Source of the DNA: Lutibacter sp.
Lineage (GTDB): Bacteria; Bacteroidota; Bacteroidia; Flavobacteriales; Flavobacteriaceae
Assembly (NCBI GenBank): GCA_030694935.1
Contig: JAUYUA010000102.1
Span: forward strand, 1 to 50,792
Direction of reading: 5' to 3'
DNA length: 50,792 bases
Numbering within the stretch: the stretch's first letter is position 1; each line of letters opens with the position of its first letter. The notes below the pieces were generated by a model. The model ran no database searches. It saw nothing but the letters and a program-made list of their open reading frames with translations, and was not told the origin of the DNA. Position numbers and translations under genes: made by a program. This document shows positions 23,135 to 32,473 of this stretch, piece by piece.

Positions 23135-24367
23135 ATGCAAAAAATAATAGACCGATTTGTAAAATATGTTAAAGTGGACACAAAATCAGACCCAAACAAT
23201 CCTGCTTTCCCAAGCACAGAAAAACAATGGGATTTGGCGCATATTTTGGTCGATGAATTGAAAGAAATTGGCTTGGAAGATGTTACTTTAGATGAGAATT
23301 GCTATCTCATGGCCACGCTTCCATCTAATGTGGACTTTAAAGTGCCAACCATTGGTTTTATTGCCCATATTGATACAAGTCCGGATTATTCTGGCACCAA
23401 CGTAAAACCTCAAATTCATAAAAATTATGATGGCGGTGATATTTTGTTGAACAAAGAACAAAATATTGTTTTGTCTCCAAGTTATTTTGAAGATTTATTG
23501 TTGTATAAAGGCCAGACTTTAATCACAACCGATGGCACTACCCTATTGGGCGCCGATGACAAAGCCGGTATTACGGAAATTGTTTCGGCAATGGAATATT
23601 TAATCAACCATCCGGAAATAAAACACGGCAAAATTAGAATTGGCTTTACGCCCGATGAAGAAGTTGGAAAAGGAGCGCACATGTTCGATGTGGAAAAATT
23701 TGGCGCCGAATGGGCTTATACGATGGATGGAAGTGCTGTTGGAGAGTTGGAATATGAAAACTTTAACGCCGCTGGAGCAAAAGTAATCATCCACGGAAAA
23801 ATTGTGCATCCAGGCTACGCAAAAGGAAAAATGATTAACTCGATGTTAATTGCCAGTGAATTTATTGCAGGATTGCCAAAAAATGAAATTCCGCAGGAAA
23901 CTGAAGGTTACGAAGGCTTTTATCATTTAAGCAGCATTCATGGAGAAGTTGAAAAAACCGAACTCGAGTACATTATCCGCGACCACGATATGAAGTTGTT
24001 TGAACAACGCAAAGTTACTTTTCAAAAAGTTGCCGATGATTTAAACAAAAAATTGGGCAGCAATTTGGTTGAAGTTGAGATGAAAGACCAATATTACAAT
24101 ATGCGCAAACAAATTGAACCTGTGATGCACATTGTTGATATTGCCGAAGAAGCAATGAAACAATTGGGAATTACGCCAATCATCAAAGCAATTAGAGGCG
24201 GAACTGACGGTTCTCAATTGTCATACAAAGGTTTACCTTGTCCGAATATTTTTGCGGGCGGACATAATTTTCACGGACGTTATGAATTTGTGTCTGCAGA
24301 AGCCATACAATTAGCAACGGACGTTGTTGTGAACATTGCAAAATTAACTGCTGAAAAAGCAAAATAA
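23135..24367 (+). CDS. pepT: Peptidase T (tripeptide aminopeptidase)
   Basis: The 410-residue cytosolic M20 peptidase removes the N-terminal residue of tripeptides. Metal-binding and catalytic motifs of the family are present: IAHIDTSPD (His78, Asp80), [12 protein letters not shown] (near residue 140), and [11 protein letters not shown] (near 174), where the glutamates act as base and zinc ligand, followed by [15 protein letters not shown]. The C-terminal [27 protein letters not shown] is diagnostic for PepT. Length matches the family. The gene is alone between the headless lipoprotein copy and lysA, with its own terminator. Confidence 0.95.
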   Translation: MQKIIDRFVKYVKVDTKSDPNNPAFPSTEKQWDLAHILVDELKEIGLEDVTLDENCYLMATLPSNVDFKVPTIGFIAHIDTSPDYSGTNVKPQIHKNYDGGDILLNKEQNIVLSPSYFEDLLLYKGQTLITTDGTTLLGADDKAGITEIVSAMEYLINHPEIKHGKIRIGFTPDEEVGKGAHMFDVEKFGAEWAYTMDGSAVGELEYENFNAAGAKVIIHGKIVHPGYAKGKMINSMLIASEFIAGLPKNEIPQETEGYEGFYHLSSIHGEVEKTELEYIIRDHDMKLFEQRKVTFQKVADDLNKKLGSNLVEVEMKDQYYNMRKQIEPVMHIVDIAEEAMKQLGITPIIKAIRGGTDGSQLSYKGLPCPNIFAGGHNFHGRYEFVSAEAIQLATDVVVNIAKLTAEKAK

Positions 24368-24390
24368 GAATATCATATAAATTCAATGCT

Positions 24391-24422
24391 AAACCCCTAT
24401 CTTAATCAGACTGGGGTTTTTT
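24391..24422 (+). terminator. Terminator of pepT
   Basis: AAACCCC (24391-24397) pairs with GGGGTTT (24413-24419) and is followed by a T-run. It sits 23 bases after the pepT stop. Confidence 0.8.
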
Positions 24423-24516
24423 ATTTAACAAAATGTTAAATATTGTTATTTTATTGCCACTATCTTTCAAAACAACTGTTAGATGGTTACTTTTGAAAAA
24501 TTAAAAAATTAAATTC

Positions 24517-25725
24517 ATGGAAAGTCAATTGTTAGTTTCTCTTACTGAAAAATATGGAAGTCCGCTGTATGTTTATGATGCCGAAAAAATGGAATCGCAA
24601 TACAATCGCATTACGACAGCATTTTCATCTGTTAAAAATTTAAAATTGAATTATGCCGTAAAAGCAAATTCTAACATCAGTATTTTGAAATTTTTCAAAA
24701 AGTTAAATTCTGGAATTGACACAGTTTCCATACAAGAAGTTCTTTTGGGATTGGAAGCAGGATTCGAACCTGAAAACATCATTTTTACGCCAAACGGCGT
24801 ATCATTGTCGGAAATCGAAAAAGCGGCTGCTTTGGGCGTTCAAATAAATATCGACAATTTGTCCATTCTGGAACAATTTGGCCACCGCTACCCTAACACG
24901 CCGGTTTGCGTGCGTATCAATCCGCATATTATGGCGGGCGGACATTCAAAAATTTCTGTGGGCCATATCGATTCAAAATTCGGAATTTCAATCCACCAAT
25001 TGCCTCATATTAAAAGAGTTGTAGAAAATACAGGAATGCACATTAACGGCGTTCACATGCACACGGGTTCCGATATTTTGGATATCGATGTGTTTTTAGC
25101 GGCTACTGAAATTTTATTTAATACGGCAACAGCCTTTGAAGATTTAGAATTTATAGATTTCGGAAGCGGATTTAAAGTGCCTTATAAAGAGGGCGATATT
25201 TCAACCAATATTGAAGAATTGGGCGAAAAATTATCCGAGCGTTTCAATAGTTTCTGTAAAGATTACGGGAAAGACTTAATATTGATGTTTGAGCCGGGAA
25301 AATTTTTGGTGAGTGAATCCGGTTGTTTTTTGGCGCACGTCAATGTGGTGAAACATACTACATCCACTGTTTTTGCGAGCATAGATTCAGGTTTTAATCA
25401 TTTGATTCGTCCAATGTTTTATGATTCATACCATCATATTCACAATATTTCAAATCCGGAAGGTCGAGAACGTTACTATTCTGTAGTCGGTTATATTTGC
25501 GAAACCGACACTTTTGCCACCAATCGCAGAATCAGTGAAATTACCGAAGGCGATGTGCTTTGTTTTAACAATGCGGGCGCTTATTGCTTTTCGATGGCTT
25601 CCAATTACAATTCGAGATACAGACCAGCAGAGGTTTTGTATTATAAAGGCAAGGATTATTTAATCAGAAAAGAAGAAACATTCGAAGATCTGATTAATAA
25701 TCAGGTGATTGTTGATTTGGATTAA
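24517..25725 (+). CDS. lysA: Diaminopimelate decarboxylase
   Basis: This 402-residue fold III PLP enzyme converts meso-diaminopimelate to lysine, the last step of lysine synthesis. The PLP lysine is Lys49 in NYAVKANSN. Other family motifs are HMHTGSD, FGSGFKVPY (phosphate-binding glycine region), EPGKFLV and the C-terminal CETDTFA and NAGAYCFSMASNYN, which contribute the second half of the active site. A -7 box, TACTTTTG, is at 24488-24495. Related decarboxylases act on ornithine or carboxynorspermidine, but CETDTFA and the neighbouring aspartate-family genes favour LysA. Confidence 0.93.
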   Translation: MESQLLVSLTEKYGSPLYVYDAEKMESQYNRITTAFSSVKNLKLNYAVKANSNISILKFFKKLNSGIDTVSIQEVLLGLEAGFEPENIIFTPNGVSLSEIEKAAALGVQINIDNLSILEQFGHRYPNTPVCVRINPHIMAGGHSKISVGHIDSKFGISIHQLPHIKRVVENTGMHINGVHMHTGSDILDIDVFLAATEILFNTATAFEDLEFIDFGSGFKVPYKEGDISTNIEELGEKLSERFNSFCKDYGKDLILMFEPGKFLVSESGCFLAHVNVVKHTTSTVFASIDSGFNHLIRPMFYDSYHHIHNISNPEGRERYYSVVGYICETDTFATNRRISEITEGDVLCFNNAGAYCFSMASNYNSRYRPAEVLYYKGKDYLIRKEETFEDLINNQVIVDLD

Positions 25726-25835
25726 CGATTTTCTAAATGTTATTTGATTTTTCGCAAAATAAAATGGTTTTTAACGGTAATTAGGCGTAAATTAAGGCTC
25801 AAAAATAAATTTTTATGAAAAATCACCTAAAATGA

Positions 25836-25864
25836 TTGTGTATTTAAAAAAATAATTACTTTTG
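25836..25864 (+). promoter_or_regulatory. thr operon promoter
   Basis: TTG (25836-25838), an 18-base spacer and TACTTTTG (25857-25864) form a near-consensus Bacteroidota promoter. The -7 box ends four bases before the leader ATG, so transcription should start at about the first base of the leader peptide. Confidence 0.8.
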
Positions 25865-25868
25865 ACAG

Positions 25869-25964
25869 ATGCAAAAAACAAATTCACATAACATCCTGTT
25901 AAACGCAAACACCGCGTTGTATTTTGTTGTTGCCACTACAACCACATTCGGTATCACCCTTTAG
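25869..25964 (+). CDS. thrL: Threonine-rich leader peptide of the thr operon
   Basis: A 31-codon frame runs from the ATG at 25869 to the TAG at 25962-25964. It reads MQKTNSHNILLNAN, then TALYFVVATTTTFGITL. Four successive Thr codons at positions 23-26, a fifth at 30 and an Ile at 29 are the expected control codons for an operon that makes threonine and feeds isoleucine. The frame is preceded by a strong promoter with no room for a ribosome-binding site, and is followed by alternative hairpins and then thrA. I infer transcription attenuation by ribosome stalling, as in enterobacterial thrL, but the peptide is not homologous to that one. The symbol is given by function and position. Confidence 0.8.
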   Translation: MQKTNSHNILLNANTALYFVVATTTTFGITL

Positions 25965-26029
25965 GGGTTCTGTCTATTTATATCACCCGTAGCTATATTC
26001 GTTTTCAATAATTAAGAAAACAACGAATA
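25956..26029 (+). promoter_or_regulatory. Candidate thr attenuator hairpins
   Basis: ACCC (25956-25959) can pair with GGGT (25965-25968) across the leader stop, and the same GGGT can instead pair with ACCC at 25985-25988, so the two stems exclude each other. Downstream, TATTCGTTTTC (25996-26006) pairs with GAAAA...CGAATA (26016-26029, three-base bulge). The tail is AU-rich but lacks a clean U-run, so the termination step is uncertain. Confidence 0.5.
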
Positions 26030-26072
26030 ACCATTCAATTATTTATAAAAATCAGGATAAAAAATTAATACC

Positions 26073-28517
26073 ATGAAAGTATTAAAATTTGGCGGATCAT
26101 CAGTCGCCACTTCAGAAAACATCAATAAAGCACTCGAAATTGTTAAAGACAGCGCATTGACTACCGAAATAATTGTAGTGGTTTCTGCACTTGGCGGAAT
26201 AACAGATTTATTATTGGAAGCAGGAAACTTGGCTTGCATTGGCGATGAAAATTATAAAAACAAGTTTAAATCAATTGAAGAACGGCATTTAAAAGTCATC
26301 CGGGAATTGATTCCCGTAAGCAACCAAAGCGGTGTTTTGGGCCACGTAAAAAAAATGCTCAATAAGTTGGAAGCCACATTGGAAGGCGTTTTTTTAATCA
26401 ATGAACTGTCGGCCAAAACTTCCGATAAAATTGTAAGTTTCGGAGAATTGCTTTCTTCTTTTATCATTGTTGAAGCAATGAAAAACAAAGAATTGGACGC
26501 AGCATTGAAAAATTCCCAAGAACTTATTGTTACCGATGAAAATTTTTCTAATGCTGTGGTAAAGTTCGATCAAACCAATCAAAATATTGCATCCTTTTTC
26601 AGTAAAAGCAATCATAAAATTGTGGTTTTGCCAGGTTTCGTGGCAAAAACAGAAAGCGGAGAACCTACTACTTTAGGCCGTGGCGGGTCAGATTATACGG
26701 CAGCTATTGTTGCGGCAGGAGCAAATGCTTCTGTGTTGGAAATTTGGACAGACGTGAGCGGCATGTACACCGCAAATCCTAATTTTGTGCAACAGGCTTT
26801 TCCCATTAAAAATATTTCTTACCAGGAAGCGATGGAATTGTCGCATTTCGGTGCAAAAGTGTTGTATCCGCCAACCATTCAGCCAGTTTTAGAGAAGGAA
26901 ATTCCCATAAAAATAAAAAATACTTTCGATGTCAATGCTGAAGGCACTTTAATCACAAAAGTGACTTCAAATACCAATCCGATCAAAGGAATCAGCCATA
27001 TAGAAAATATGACGTTAATTACTTTGGAAGGAAGCGGTATGGTTGGTATTCCCGGATTTTCAAAGCGTTTGTTTGAAGCTTTATTTCAGCAAAAAATAAA
27101 TGTTTCCTTAATTACGCAAGCCTCGTCCGAGCATTCAATCTGTATCGCCATTAACAATGCCGATGCTGAAAAAGCTGAACTTGCTGTTAATTCAACATTT
27201 AGCTTTGAAATTTCACAACATAAAGTGAATCCGCTTATCGTTGAAAAAAACAACGCCATTATTGCTTTAGTGGGCGACAATATGAAAAGTCACCAAGGCA
27301 TCAGCGGTAAAATGTTTAGCGCTTTGGGGAGAAATAACGTAAATATCAGAGCCATCGCGCAAGGTGCTTCAGAAAAAAATATTTCGGCAGTCATTACGCA
27401 TAAAGACATTAAAAAAGCATTGAATACGTTGCACGCAGAATTTTTTGAAGACCAGACAAAACAGCTTAATTTGTTTGTGGTGGGCGTTGGAAATGTTGGA
27501 CAAAAATTGTTGGCGCAAATTAAAAATCAACAACCTTATTTGCTGGAGCAGTTGAAGTTGCAAGTAAGAGTCATTGGATTGGCGAATTCAAAAAAAATGT
27601 TATTTAATGAAGACGGTATCGATTTAGAATCTTGGAAAATGCAGTTGGACAAGGCCGAAAATCTGAATATGGATGCTTTTCACGAAAAAATCACCGATTT
27701 AAATTACCGAAACAGCATTTTTGTCGATAACACCGCCGAAGAATCTGTCGCCAATTTATATGCAAGTTATTTAAAGGAAAGCGTGGCCGTGGTAACCTGC
27801 AATAAGATTGCTTGCGCTTCAAATTATGATAATTATGTGAATTTGAAAAATTTAAGTCGGAAATACAGCGCGCCATTTTTATTCGAAACCAATGTTGGAG
27901 CCGGATTGCCAATAATCGATACGCTTAAAAATTTAATAGCTTCTGGTGATAAAGTCACCCAGATACAGGCTGTTTTATCGGGCAGTTTGAACTTTATTTT
28001 TAACAATTTCAATGAACAAAATTCGTTTTTTGACGTTGTTCAACAAGCTGGCGTTGAAGGATATACGGAACCAGACCCAAGAATAGATTTAAGTGGCGTT
28101 GACGTTGCGCGTAAAATTTTGATCTTGGCCAGGGAAAGCGGCACAAAACTCGAATTAATTGATATTGAGAACGATTCTTTTTTGCCAAAATTAAGTCTGG
28201 AAGCCAAATCCGTACCCGATTTTATGGAAACCTTAAAAGTGGAAGCCAATCATTTTAACCTATTGCGGAAAAATGCGGAAGCAAAAAATTGCCGACTTAA
28301 ATATGTGGCAGAATTCAATAATGGCAAGGCAAACGTTGGATTGAAAGAAATTCCGGCCTCACATCCATTTTACGATTTGGCAGGAAAAGACAATATTGTG
28401 TTGTTTTTTACCAACAGATACAGCGAACAACCCTTGATTATCAAAGGTGCTGGCGCAGGTGCCGATGTTACTGCTTCGGGATTATTTGCTGATATTATTA
28501 GAATTGGTAATAATTAA
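26073..28517 (+). CDS. thrA: Bifunctional aspartokinase / homoserine dehydrogenase
   Basis: The 814-residue fusion phosphorylates aspartate and later reduces aspartate semialdehyde to homoserine. The kinase domain begins with VLKFGGSSVATSEN and holds TLGRGGSDYTAA; two ACT domains follow (about 310-460; LEGSGMVGIPGF and VALVGDNMKS-like), which bind the feedback inhibitor, presumably threonine. The dehydrogenase domain starts near 470 with FVVGVGNVGQ (NAD(P) binding) and contains TNVGAGLPIIDTLKNL and GYTEPDPRIDLSGVDVARK, the substrate site. It is the first full-length gene behind the Thr-rich leader and lies 3 bp before thrB. This ThrA-type fusion could also be called MetL, but the leader and partners fix it as thrA. 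Confidence 0.96.
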   Translation: MKVLKFGGSSVATSENINKALEIVKDSALTTEIIVVVSALGGITDLLLEAGNLACIGDENYKNKFKSIEERHLKVIRELIPVSNQSGVLGHVKKMLNKLEATLEGVFLINELSAKTSDKIVSFGELLSSFIIVEAMKNKELDAALKNSQELIVTDENFSNAVVKFDQTNQNIASFFSKSNHKIVVLPGFVAKTESGEPTTLGRGGSDYTAAIVAAGANASVLEIWTDVSGMYTANPNFVQQAFPIKNISYQEAMELSHFGAKVLYPPTIQPVLEKEIPIKIKNTFDVNAEGTLITKVTSNTNPIKGISHIENMTLITLEGSGMVGIPGFSKRLFEALFQQKINVSLITQASSEHSICIAINNADAEKAELAVNSTFSFEISQHKVNPLIVEKNNAIIALVGDNMKSHQGISGKMFSALGRNNVNIRAIAQGASEKNISAVITHKDIKKALNTLHAEFFEDQTKQLNLFVVGVGNVGQKLLAQIKNQQPYLLEQLKLQVRVIGLANSKKMLFNEDGIDLESWKMQLDKAENLNMDAFHEKITDLNYRNSIFVDNTAEESVANLYASYLKESVAVVTCNKIACASNYDNYVNLKNLSRKYSAPFLFETNVGAGLPIIDTLKNLIASGDKVTQIQAVLSGSLNFIFNNFNEQNSFFDVVQQAGVEGYTEPDPRIDLSGVDVARKILILARESGTKLELIDIENDSFLPKLSLEAKSVPDFMETLKVEANHFNLLRKNAEAKNCRLKYVAEFNNGKANVGLKEIPASHPFYDLAGKDNIVLFFTNRYSEQPLIIKGAGAGADVTASGLFADIIRIGNN

Positions 28518-28520
28518 AAA

Positions 28521-29450
28521 ATGAAAGAACTAAAAATATTTACGCCGGCGACCATTGCGAATGTTTCTTGCGGATTTGACGTGTTGGGCTTGGCTTTAGA
28601 TACTGTCGGTGATGAAATGACCATCAGAAAAGTGGCTGAAAAAGGCGTGAGAATCACAAAAATTACCGGACAATCAGTTCCTTTGGAAACCCAAAAAAAT
28701 GTTTCAGGCGTTGCGGCATTGGCACTTTTGGCTGAAATAAACACCGATTTCGGATTTGAAATTGAAATAGACAAACGGATTAAGCCAGGAAGCGGCATTG
28801 GCAGCAGTGCCGCAAGTTCGGCCGGAGCGGTTTGGGCCATCAATAAGCTGTTGGGAGATCCTTTCAGCACAAAAGATTTGGTGCGTTTTGCCATGGAAGG
28901 CGAACGATTGGCAAGCGGCGTTCCGCACGCAGACAACGTGGCTCCTGCCCTTTTTGGCGGATTTACCTTGGTGAGAAGTTATGAACCATTGGATATTATT
29001 AATATTCATACGCCCAGCGAATTGTATGTGACCGTGATTCATCCGCAAATTGAAGTCAAAACTTCCGATGCCCGTGAAATTTTGAAAACGACAGTTACCT
29101 TAAAAAATGCCATCAAACAATGGGGAAATGTGGGCGGATTGATCAGCGGACTTTATACGGAAGATTATGATCTTATCGGACGTTCCTTGGAAGATTTTAT
29201 TGTGGAACCGATACGTTCTATTTTAATTCCCGCTTTTGATTTATTGAAACTTGAATCGGTAAAAGCAGGCGCTTTGGGATGCGGCATTTCTGGCTCCGGG
29301 CCATCCGTTTTTGCTTTAAGCAAAGGAAAAGACACTGCTTTAAAAGTCGCGGAAGCTATGAGGATTGTTTATGATAAAGTTGGTGTGCCGTATGACATCC
29401 ACGTTTCAAAAGTAAATAAAGAAGGAATAAAAATTTTAGAAAGCAAGTAA
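28521..29450 (+). CDS. thrB: Homoserine kinase
   Basis: The 309-residue GHMP-family kinase phosphorylates homoserine. It has the ATP-binding GHMP motif PGSGIGSSAASSAGA (89-103), the family's N-terminal TPATIANVSCGFDVLGLAL, and the C-terminal GCGISGSGPSVFAL. Length matches bacterial ThrB. It starts 3 bp after thrA and ends 1 bp before thrC, so translation of the three genes is likely coupled. Confidence 0.96.
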   Translation: MKELKIFTPATIANVSCGFDVLGLALDTVGDEMTIRKVAEKGVRITKITGQSVPLETQKNVSGVAALALLAEINTDFGFEIEIDKRIKPGSGIGSSAASSAGAVWAINKLLGDPFSTKDLVRFAMEGERLASGVPHADNVAPALFGGFTLVRSYEPLDIINIHTPSELYVTVIHPQIEVKTSDAREILKTTVTLKNAIKQWGNVGGLISGLYTEDYDLIGRSLEDFIVEPIRSILIPAFDLLKLESVKAGALGCGISGSGPSVFALSKGKDTALKVAEAMRIVYDKVGVPYDIHVSKVNKEGIKILESK

Positions 29451-29451
29451 T

Positions 29452-30756
29452 ATGAACTTTTACAGTTTAAATAAAATAGCGCCAAACGTAACGTTTAAAG
29501 ATGCCGTAGTTAAAGGTTTGGCACCCGATAAAGGTTTGTATTTTCCAGAGAAAATCACCCCTTTAAGCAAAGAATTTTTTGATCATATTGAAGATTTTTC
29601 AAATGCCGAAATTGCCTTTGAAGTAATCAAACAATTTGTGGCTGATGAAATTCCGGAGAACGAACTCAAAAAAATTATTTCAGCAACGTTAAACTTTGAT
29701 TTTCCCATTGTACCCATTGAAGAAAATATTGCCGCTTTGGAATTATTTCACGGTCCGACCATGGCTTTTAAAGATGTTGGCGCCCGTTTTATGGCGCGCT
29801 GCTTGGGTTATTTCAACAAAGAAGGAAAAACAAAAAAAGTGACCGTTTTGGTGGCGACTTCGGGTGATACTGGCGGAGCTGTAGCGAGCGGTTTTCTTGG
29901 TGTTGAAGGCGTTGATGTGGTTATTTTATACCCAAGCGGTAAAGTGAGTGATGTTCAGGAAAAGCAACTGACAACTTTGGGGCAAAATATCACCGCTTTG
30001 GAAGTTAACGGCACTTTCGACGATTGCCAGGCGATGGTGAAAACCGCTTTTTTGGATGAAGAATTAATCGCGAACAAAAATTTAACTTCAGCAAATTCCA
30101 TCAATGTGGCACGTTGGCTGCCGCAAATGTTTTATTTCTTTTTTGCCTGCAAACAATTGAAAAACAAGCAAAAAGAATTGATTTTTTCTGTTCCTAGCGG
30201 AAATTTCGGCAATATTTGTGCCGGATTGATGGCACACAAATTGGGTTTGCCGGTAAAACAGTTTATTGCGGCCACAAACATCAATGACATTGTTCCCGAA
30301 TATTTAGAAACAGGAATTTACGTGTCAAAACCATCAAAACAAACCATTTCTAACGCCATGGATGTTGGCGATCCAAGTAATTTTGTTCGTGTTTTAGAAA
30401 TTTTTAACAATGATGATGTAAAATTAAAAGAAGTGCTTTCCTCCTATTCATTTACAGATAAAGAGACTCAAAAAGCGATGAAAGAAATTAAGGAAAAGTA
30501 CCATTATATTGCAGATCCACACGGTGCCGTTGGTTATTTAGGTTTGAAAAGATATGGAGTTGACACAAATGCCTTAGGCATCTTTTTAGAAACGGCGCAT
30601 CCCGTAAAATTTTTAAATGTAGTTGAGCCAATTATCAACGAAACCATTGAGCTTCCAAAACAAATTAAAGAAGTGATTGACAAAGAAAAAGTATCGATAA
30701 ATATTTCGAAGTACGAGGAATTAAAGCAGTTTTTACTCCTGAGTTTCACATTTTAA
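29452..30756 (+). CDS. thrC: Threonine synthase, with altered C-terminal end
   Basis: The 434-residue fold II PLP enzyme converts phosphohomoserine to threonine. The PLP lysine is Lys107 in GPTMAFKDVGARF; SGDTGGAVASGF holds the phosphate and SANSINVARWLPQ lies in the active site. The last three residues (FTF) come from inserted sequence: codons to LLLS are repeated at 31142-31206, followed there by a stop (SKYEELKQFLLLS). The displaced copy is probably the ancestral 3' end. The change is so close to the terminus that activity should be unaffected. Confidence 0.95.
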   Translation: MNFYSLNKIAPNVTFKDAVVKGLAPDKGLYFPEKITPLSKEFFDHIEDFSNAEIAFEVIKQFVADEIPENELKKIISATLNFDFPIVPIEENIAALELFHGPTMAFKDVGARFMARCLGYFNKEGKTKKVTVLVATSGDTGGAVASGFLGVEGVDVVILYPSGKVSDVQEKQLTTLGQNITALEVNGTFDDCQAMVKTAFLDEELIANKNLTSANSINVARWLPQMFYFFFACKQLKNKQKELIFSVPSGNFGNICAGLMAHKLGLPVKQFIAATNINDIVPEYLETGIYVSKPSKQTISNAMDVGDPSNFVRVLEIFNNDDVKLKEVLSSYSFTDKETQKAMKEIKEKYHYIADPHGAVGYLGLKRYGVDTNALGIFLETAHPVKFLNVVEPIINETIELPKQIKEVIDKEKVSINISKYEELKQFLLLSFTF

Positions 30757-31206
30757 CACCCAAAATCACTAATCTAATTGCGTAACTTGCGAAAAAACTT
30801 TGCGTCCCGATATCTATCGGGATTGCGGTTAAAAGACGTAATTAACTTGCTTATCATAAATGAAATTTTTCTCCGTGTAACTTTGTGCAATAACTTTTAC
30901 ACAGAGTCACACAAAGAAAAAAAAATAAAGACTCACAAAGATGAATGGCTTATTAAATTCAGATAAGAACCATTAACATATTTAAAAATTTCACCCAGAT
31001 TTAATATGAAATTCCCTCTTCTTGTCGTATTGTTTTTTCCTGAGTTCCGTATTTCAACACCTAAAATCATTATCTAATTACACTTTAACAACTGTTTATC
31101 AATAAGTTATAGCTTTGAGAAAATTAGAGTACGGAAGTCAGGAAAAAGAATCAATAAAAATTTCGAAGTACGAGGAATTAAAGCAGTTTTTACTACTTTC
31201 ATAAAA
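30685..31206 (+). repeat. About 0.4-kb insertion at the thrC 3' end, bounded by 53-bp direct repeats
   Basis: The direct copies are 30685-30737 and 31142-31194 (50 of 53 matches); the second continues to the original thrC stop at 31204-31206. The inserted stretch begins TCCTGAGTTTCACAT (30736) and ends with the rough inverse GTACGGAAGTCAGGA; CCTGAGTTCCGTATTTCAACACC at 31044 is a second copy of its left end. Inside are the hairpin TCCCGATA-TC-TATCGGGA (about 30806-30823) and common TTTGCGG and CTCCGTGTAACTTTG words. No gene is seen in it. Confidence 0.8.
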
Positions 31207-31217
31207 AATTTAAACAG

Positions 31218-32360
31218 ATGAAGCAAAAGCCTAAATTTGAAACAATCGCCATAAAAAGCACTGAAAATAAATATAGTGATTCTGTTCCTGTAAGCGTTCC
31301 AATTTATTTGTCGAGCACTTATAAACGATGCAACGACGGTTCTTATATGAATGATTTCGTGTACTCACGCACCAACAATCCGAATCGCTCCATCGTTGAA
31401 GAAAGCATTGCTATATTGGAAAATGGCAAACACGCTTATGCTTTTTCATCGGGAATGGCAGCTATTAGTGCCGTTTTTCAAAGTTTAAAAGCTGGCGATC
31501 ACATCTTGTTGCCCGACGATATTTATTTTGCCGTCAGAAAATTAATGGATGAAGTTTTTAAACGTTGGAATTTGTCTTGCGATTATGTGGATATGACTGA
31601 TTGTGAACTCATTAAAAAAACTATAAAACCGAATACTTCTTTAATTTGGTTGGAATCACCCTCAAATCCGCAATTAAAATTAAGTGATATTGAAGCGATT
31701 GCTGAAATTGCGCATCAAAATAAGGCAATTTGTGCGGTTGATAATACTTGGCTCACGCCCGTTTTTCAAAATCCGTTGAATCTTGGCGCTGATATTGTGG
31801 TGCATTCCACCACCAAATATTTTGGCGGCCATAGCGATGTTATTGGCGGTTGCGTGGTTGTTAATGATGAATTACTCGCTGAAAAAATAAAAAATATTCA
31901 AATTTTATCGGGTGCAGTTCCTGCGCCTTTTGATTGCTGGTTGATTGGCCGAGGAATTCAAACGCTTTATTTACGCGTTAAAAAACAAAGTAAAAATGCA
32001 TTGAAATTGGCAAAATATTTGGAAAATCATCCAAAAATAGAAAAAGTATTGTATCCAGGTTTAAAAAGTCATCCGCAACATCTGTTGGCAAAAAAGCAGC
32101 AGAAAAAGGGTTTTGGCGCAATGCTTTCGGTTTTAATTAAAGGAACCGAAGAAGAAACTATCAAAATTTCAACCAAATTAGCCTATTTTACCACCGCTAC
32201 AAGCTTAGGCGGTGTAGAAAGTTTGGTGGAACACCGAAAATCGGTTGAAGGAATAAACAGTGAAACTCCAAATAACTTATTGCGAATTTCAGTGGGAATT
32301 GAACATATTGATGATTTAATTGCAGATTGGGAAAATGCTTTGTCAATGAATAATGAATAA
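31218..32360 (+). CDS. Trans-sulfuration PLP enzyme (cystathionine gamma-synthase/lyase family)
   Basis: The 380-residue fold I PLP enzyme belongs to the Cys/Met metabolism family. The PLP lysine is Lys200 in VVHSTTKYFGGHSD; SRTNNPNRSIVEE near residues 50-62 and DNTWLTPVFQNPL (175-187) are family motifs. The closing SLGGVESLVEHR and LLRISVGIEHIDDLIADWENAL are typical. Members make cystathionine from activated homoserine or cleave cystathionine; which one this is cannot be decided from sequence by eye. Its place behind thrABC suggests it uses homoserine-derived substrates for methionine. It may have been in the thr operon before the insertion in thrC. Confidence 0.9.
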   Translation: MKQKPKFETIAIKSTENKYSDSVPVSVPIYLSSTYKRCNDGSYMNDFVYSRTNNPNRSIVEESIAILENGKHAYAFSSGMAAISAVFQSLKAGDHILLPDDIYFAVRKLMDEVFKRWNLSCDYVDMTDCELIKKTIKPNTSLIWLESPSNPQLKLSDIEAIAEIAHQNKAICAVDNTWLTPVFQNPLNLGADIVVHSTTKYFGGHSDVIGGCVVVNDELLAEKIKNIQILSGAVPAPFDCWLIGRGIQTLYLRVKKQSKNALKLAKYLENHPKIEKVLYPGLKSHPQHLLAKKQQKKGFGAMLSVLIKGTEEETIKISTKLAYFTTATSLGGVESLVEHRKSVEGINSETPNNLLRISVGIEHIDDLIADWENALSMNNE

Positions 32361-32473
32361 TTAATGATCAATAATTAACAATGAAAGCTTTGTGTTTTTT
32401 TAAGAATATTTAATGTTGATGAAATTTTTCCTTTTAGTTATTGGCTAAACTATGTTTGGCAACCTGAAAAAAT

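Noticed and set aside
31142..31206. A small peptide gene upstream of the trans-sulfuration enzyme
   Set aside because: The frame is a copy of the thrC C-terminal codons without a start; it is the displaced 3' end of thrC.
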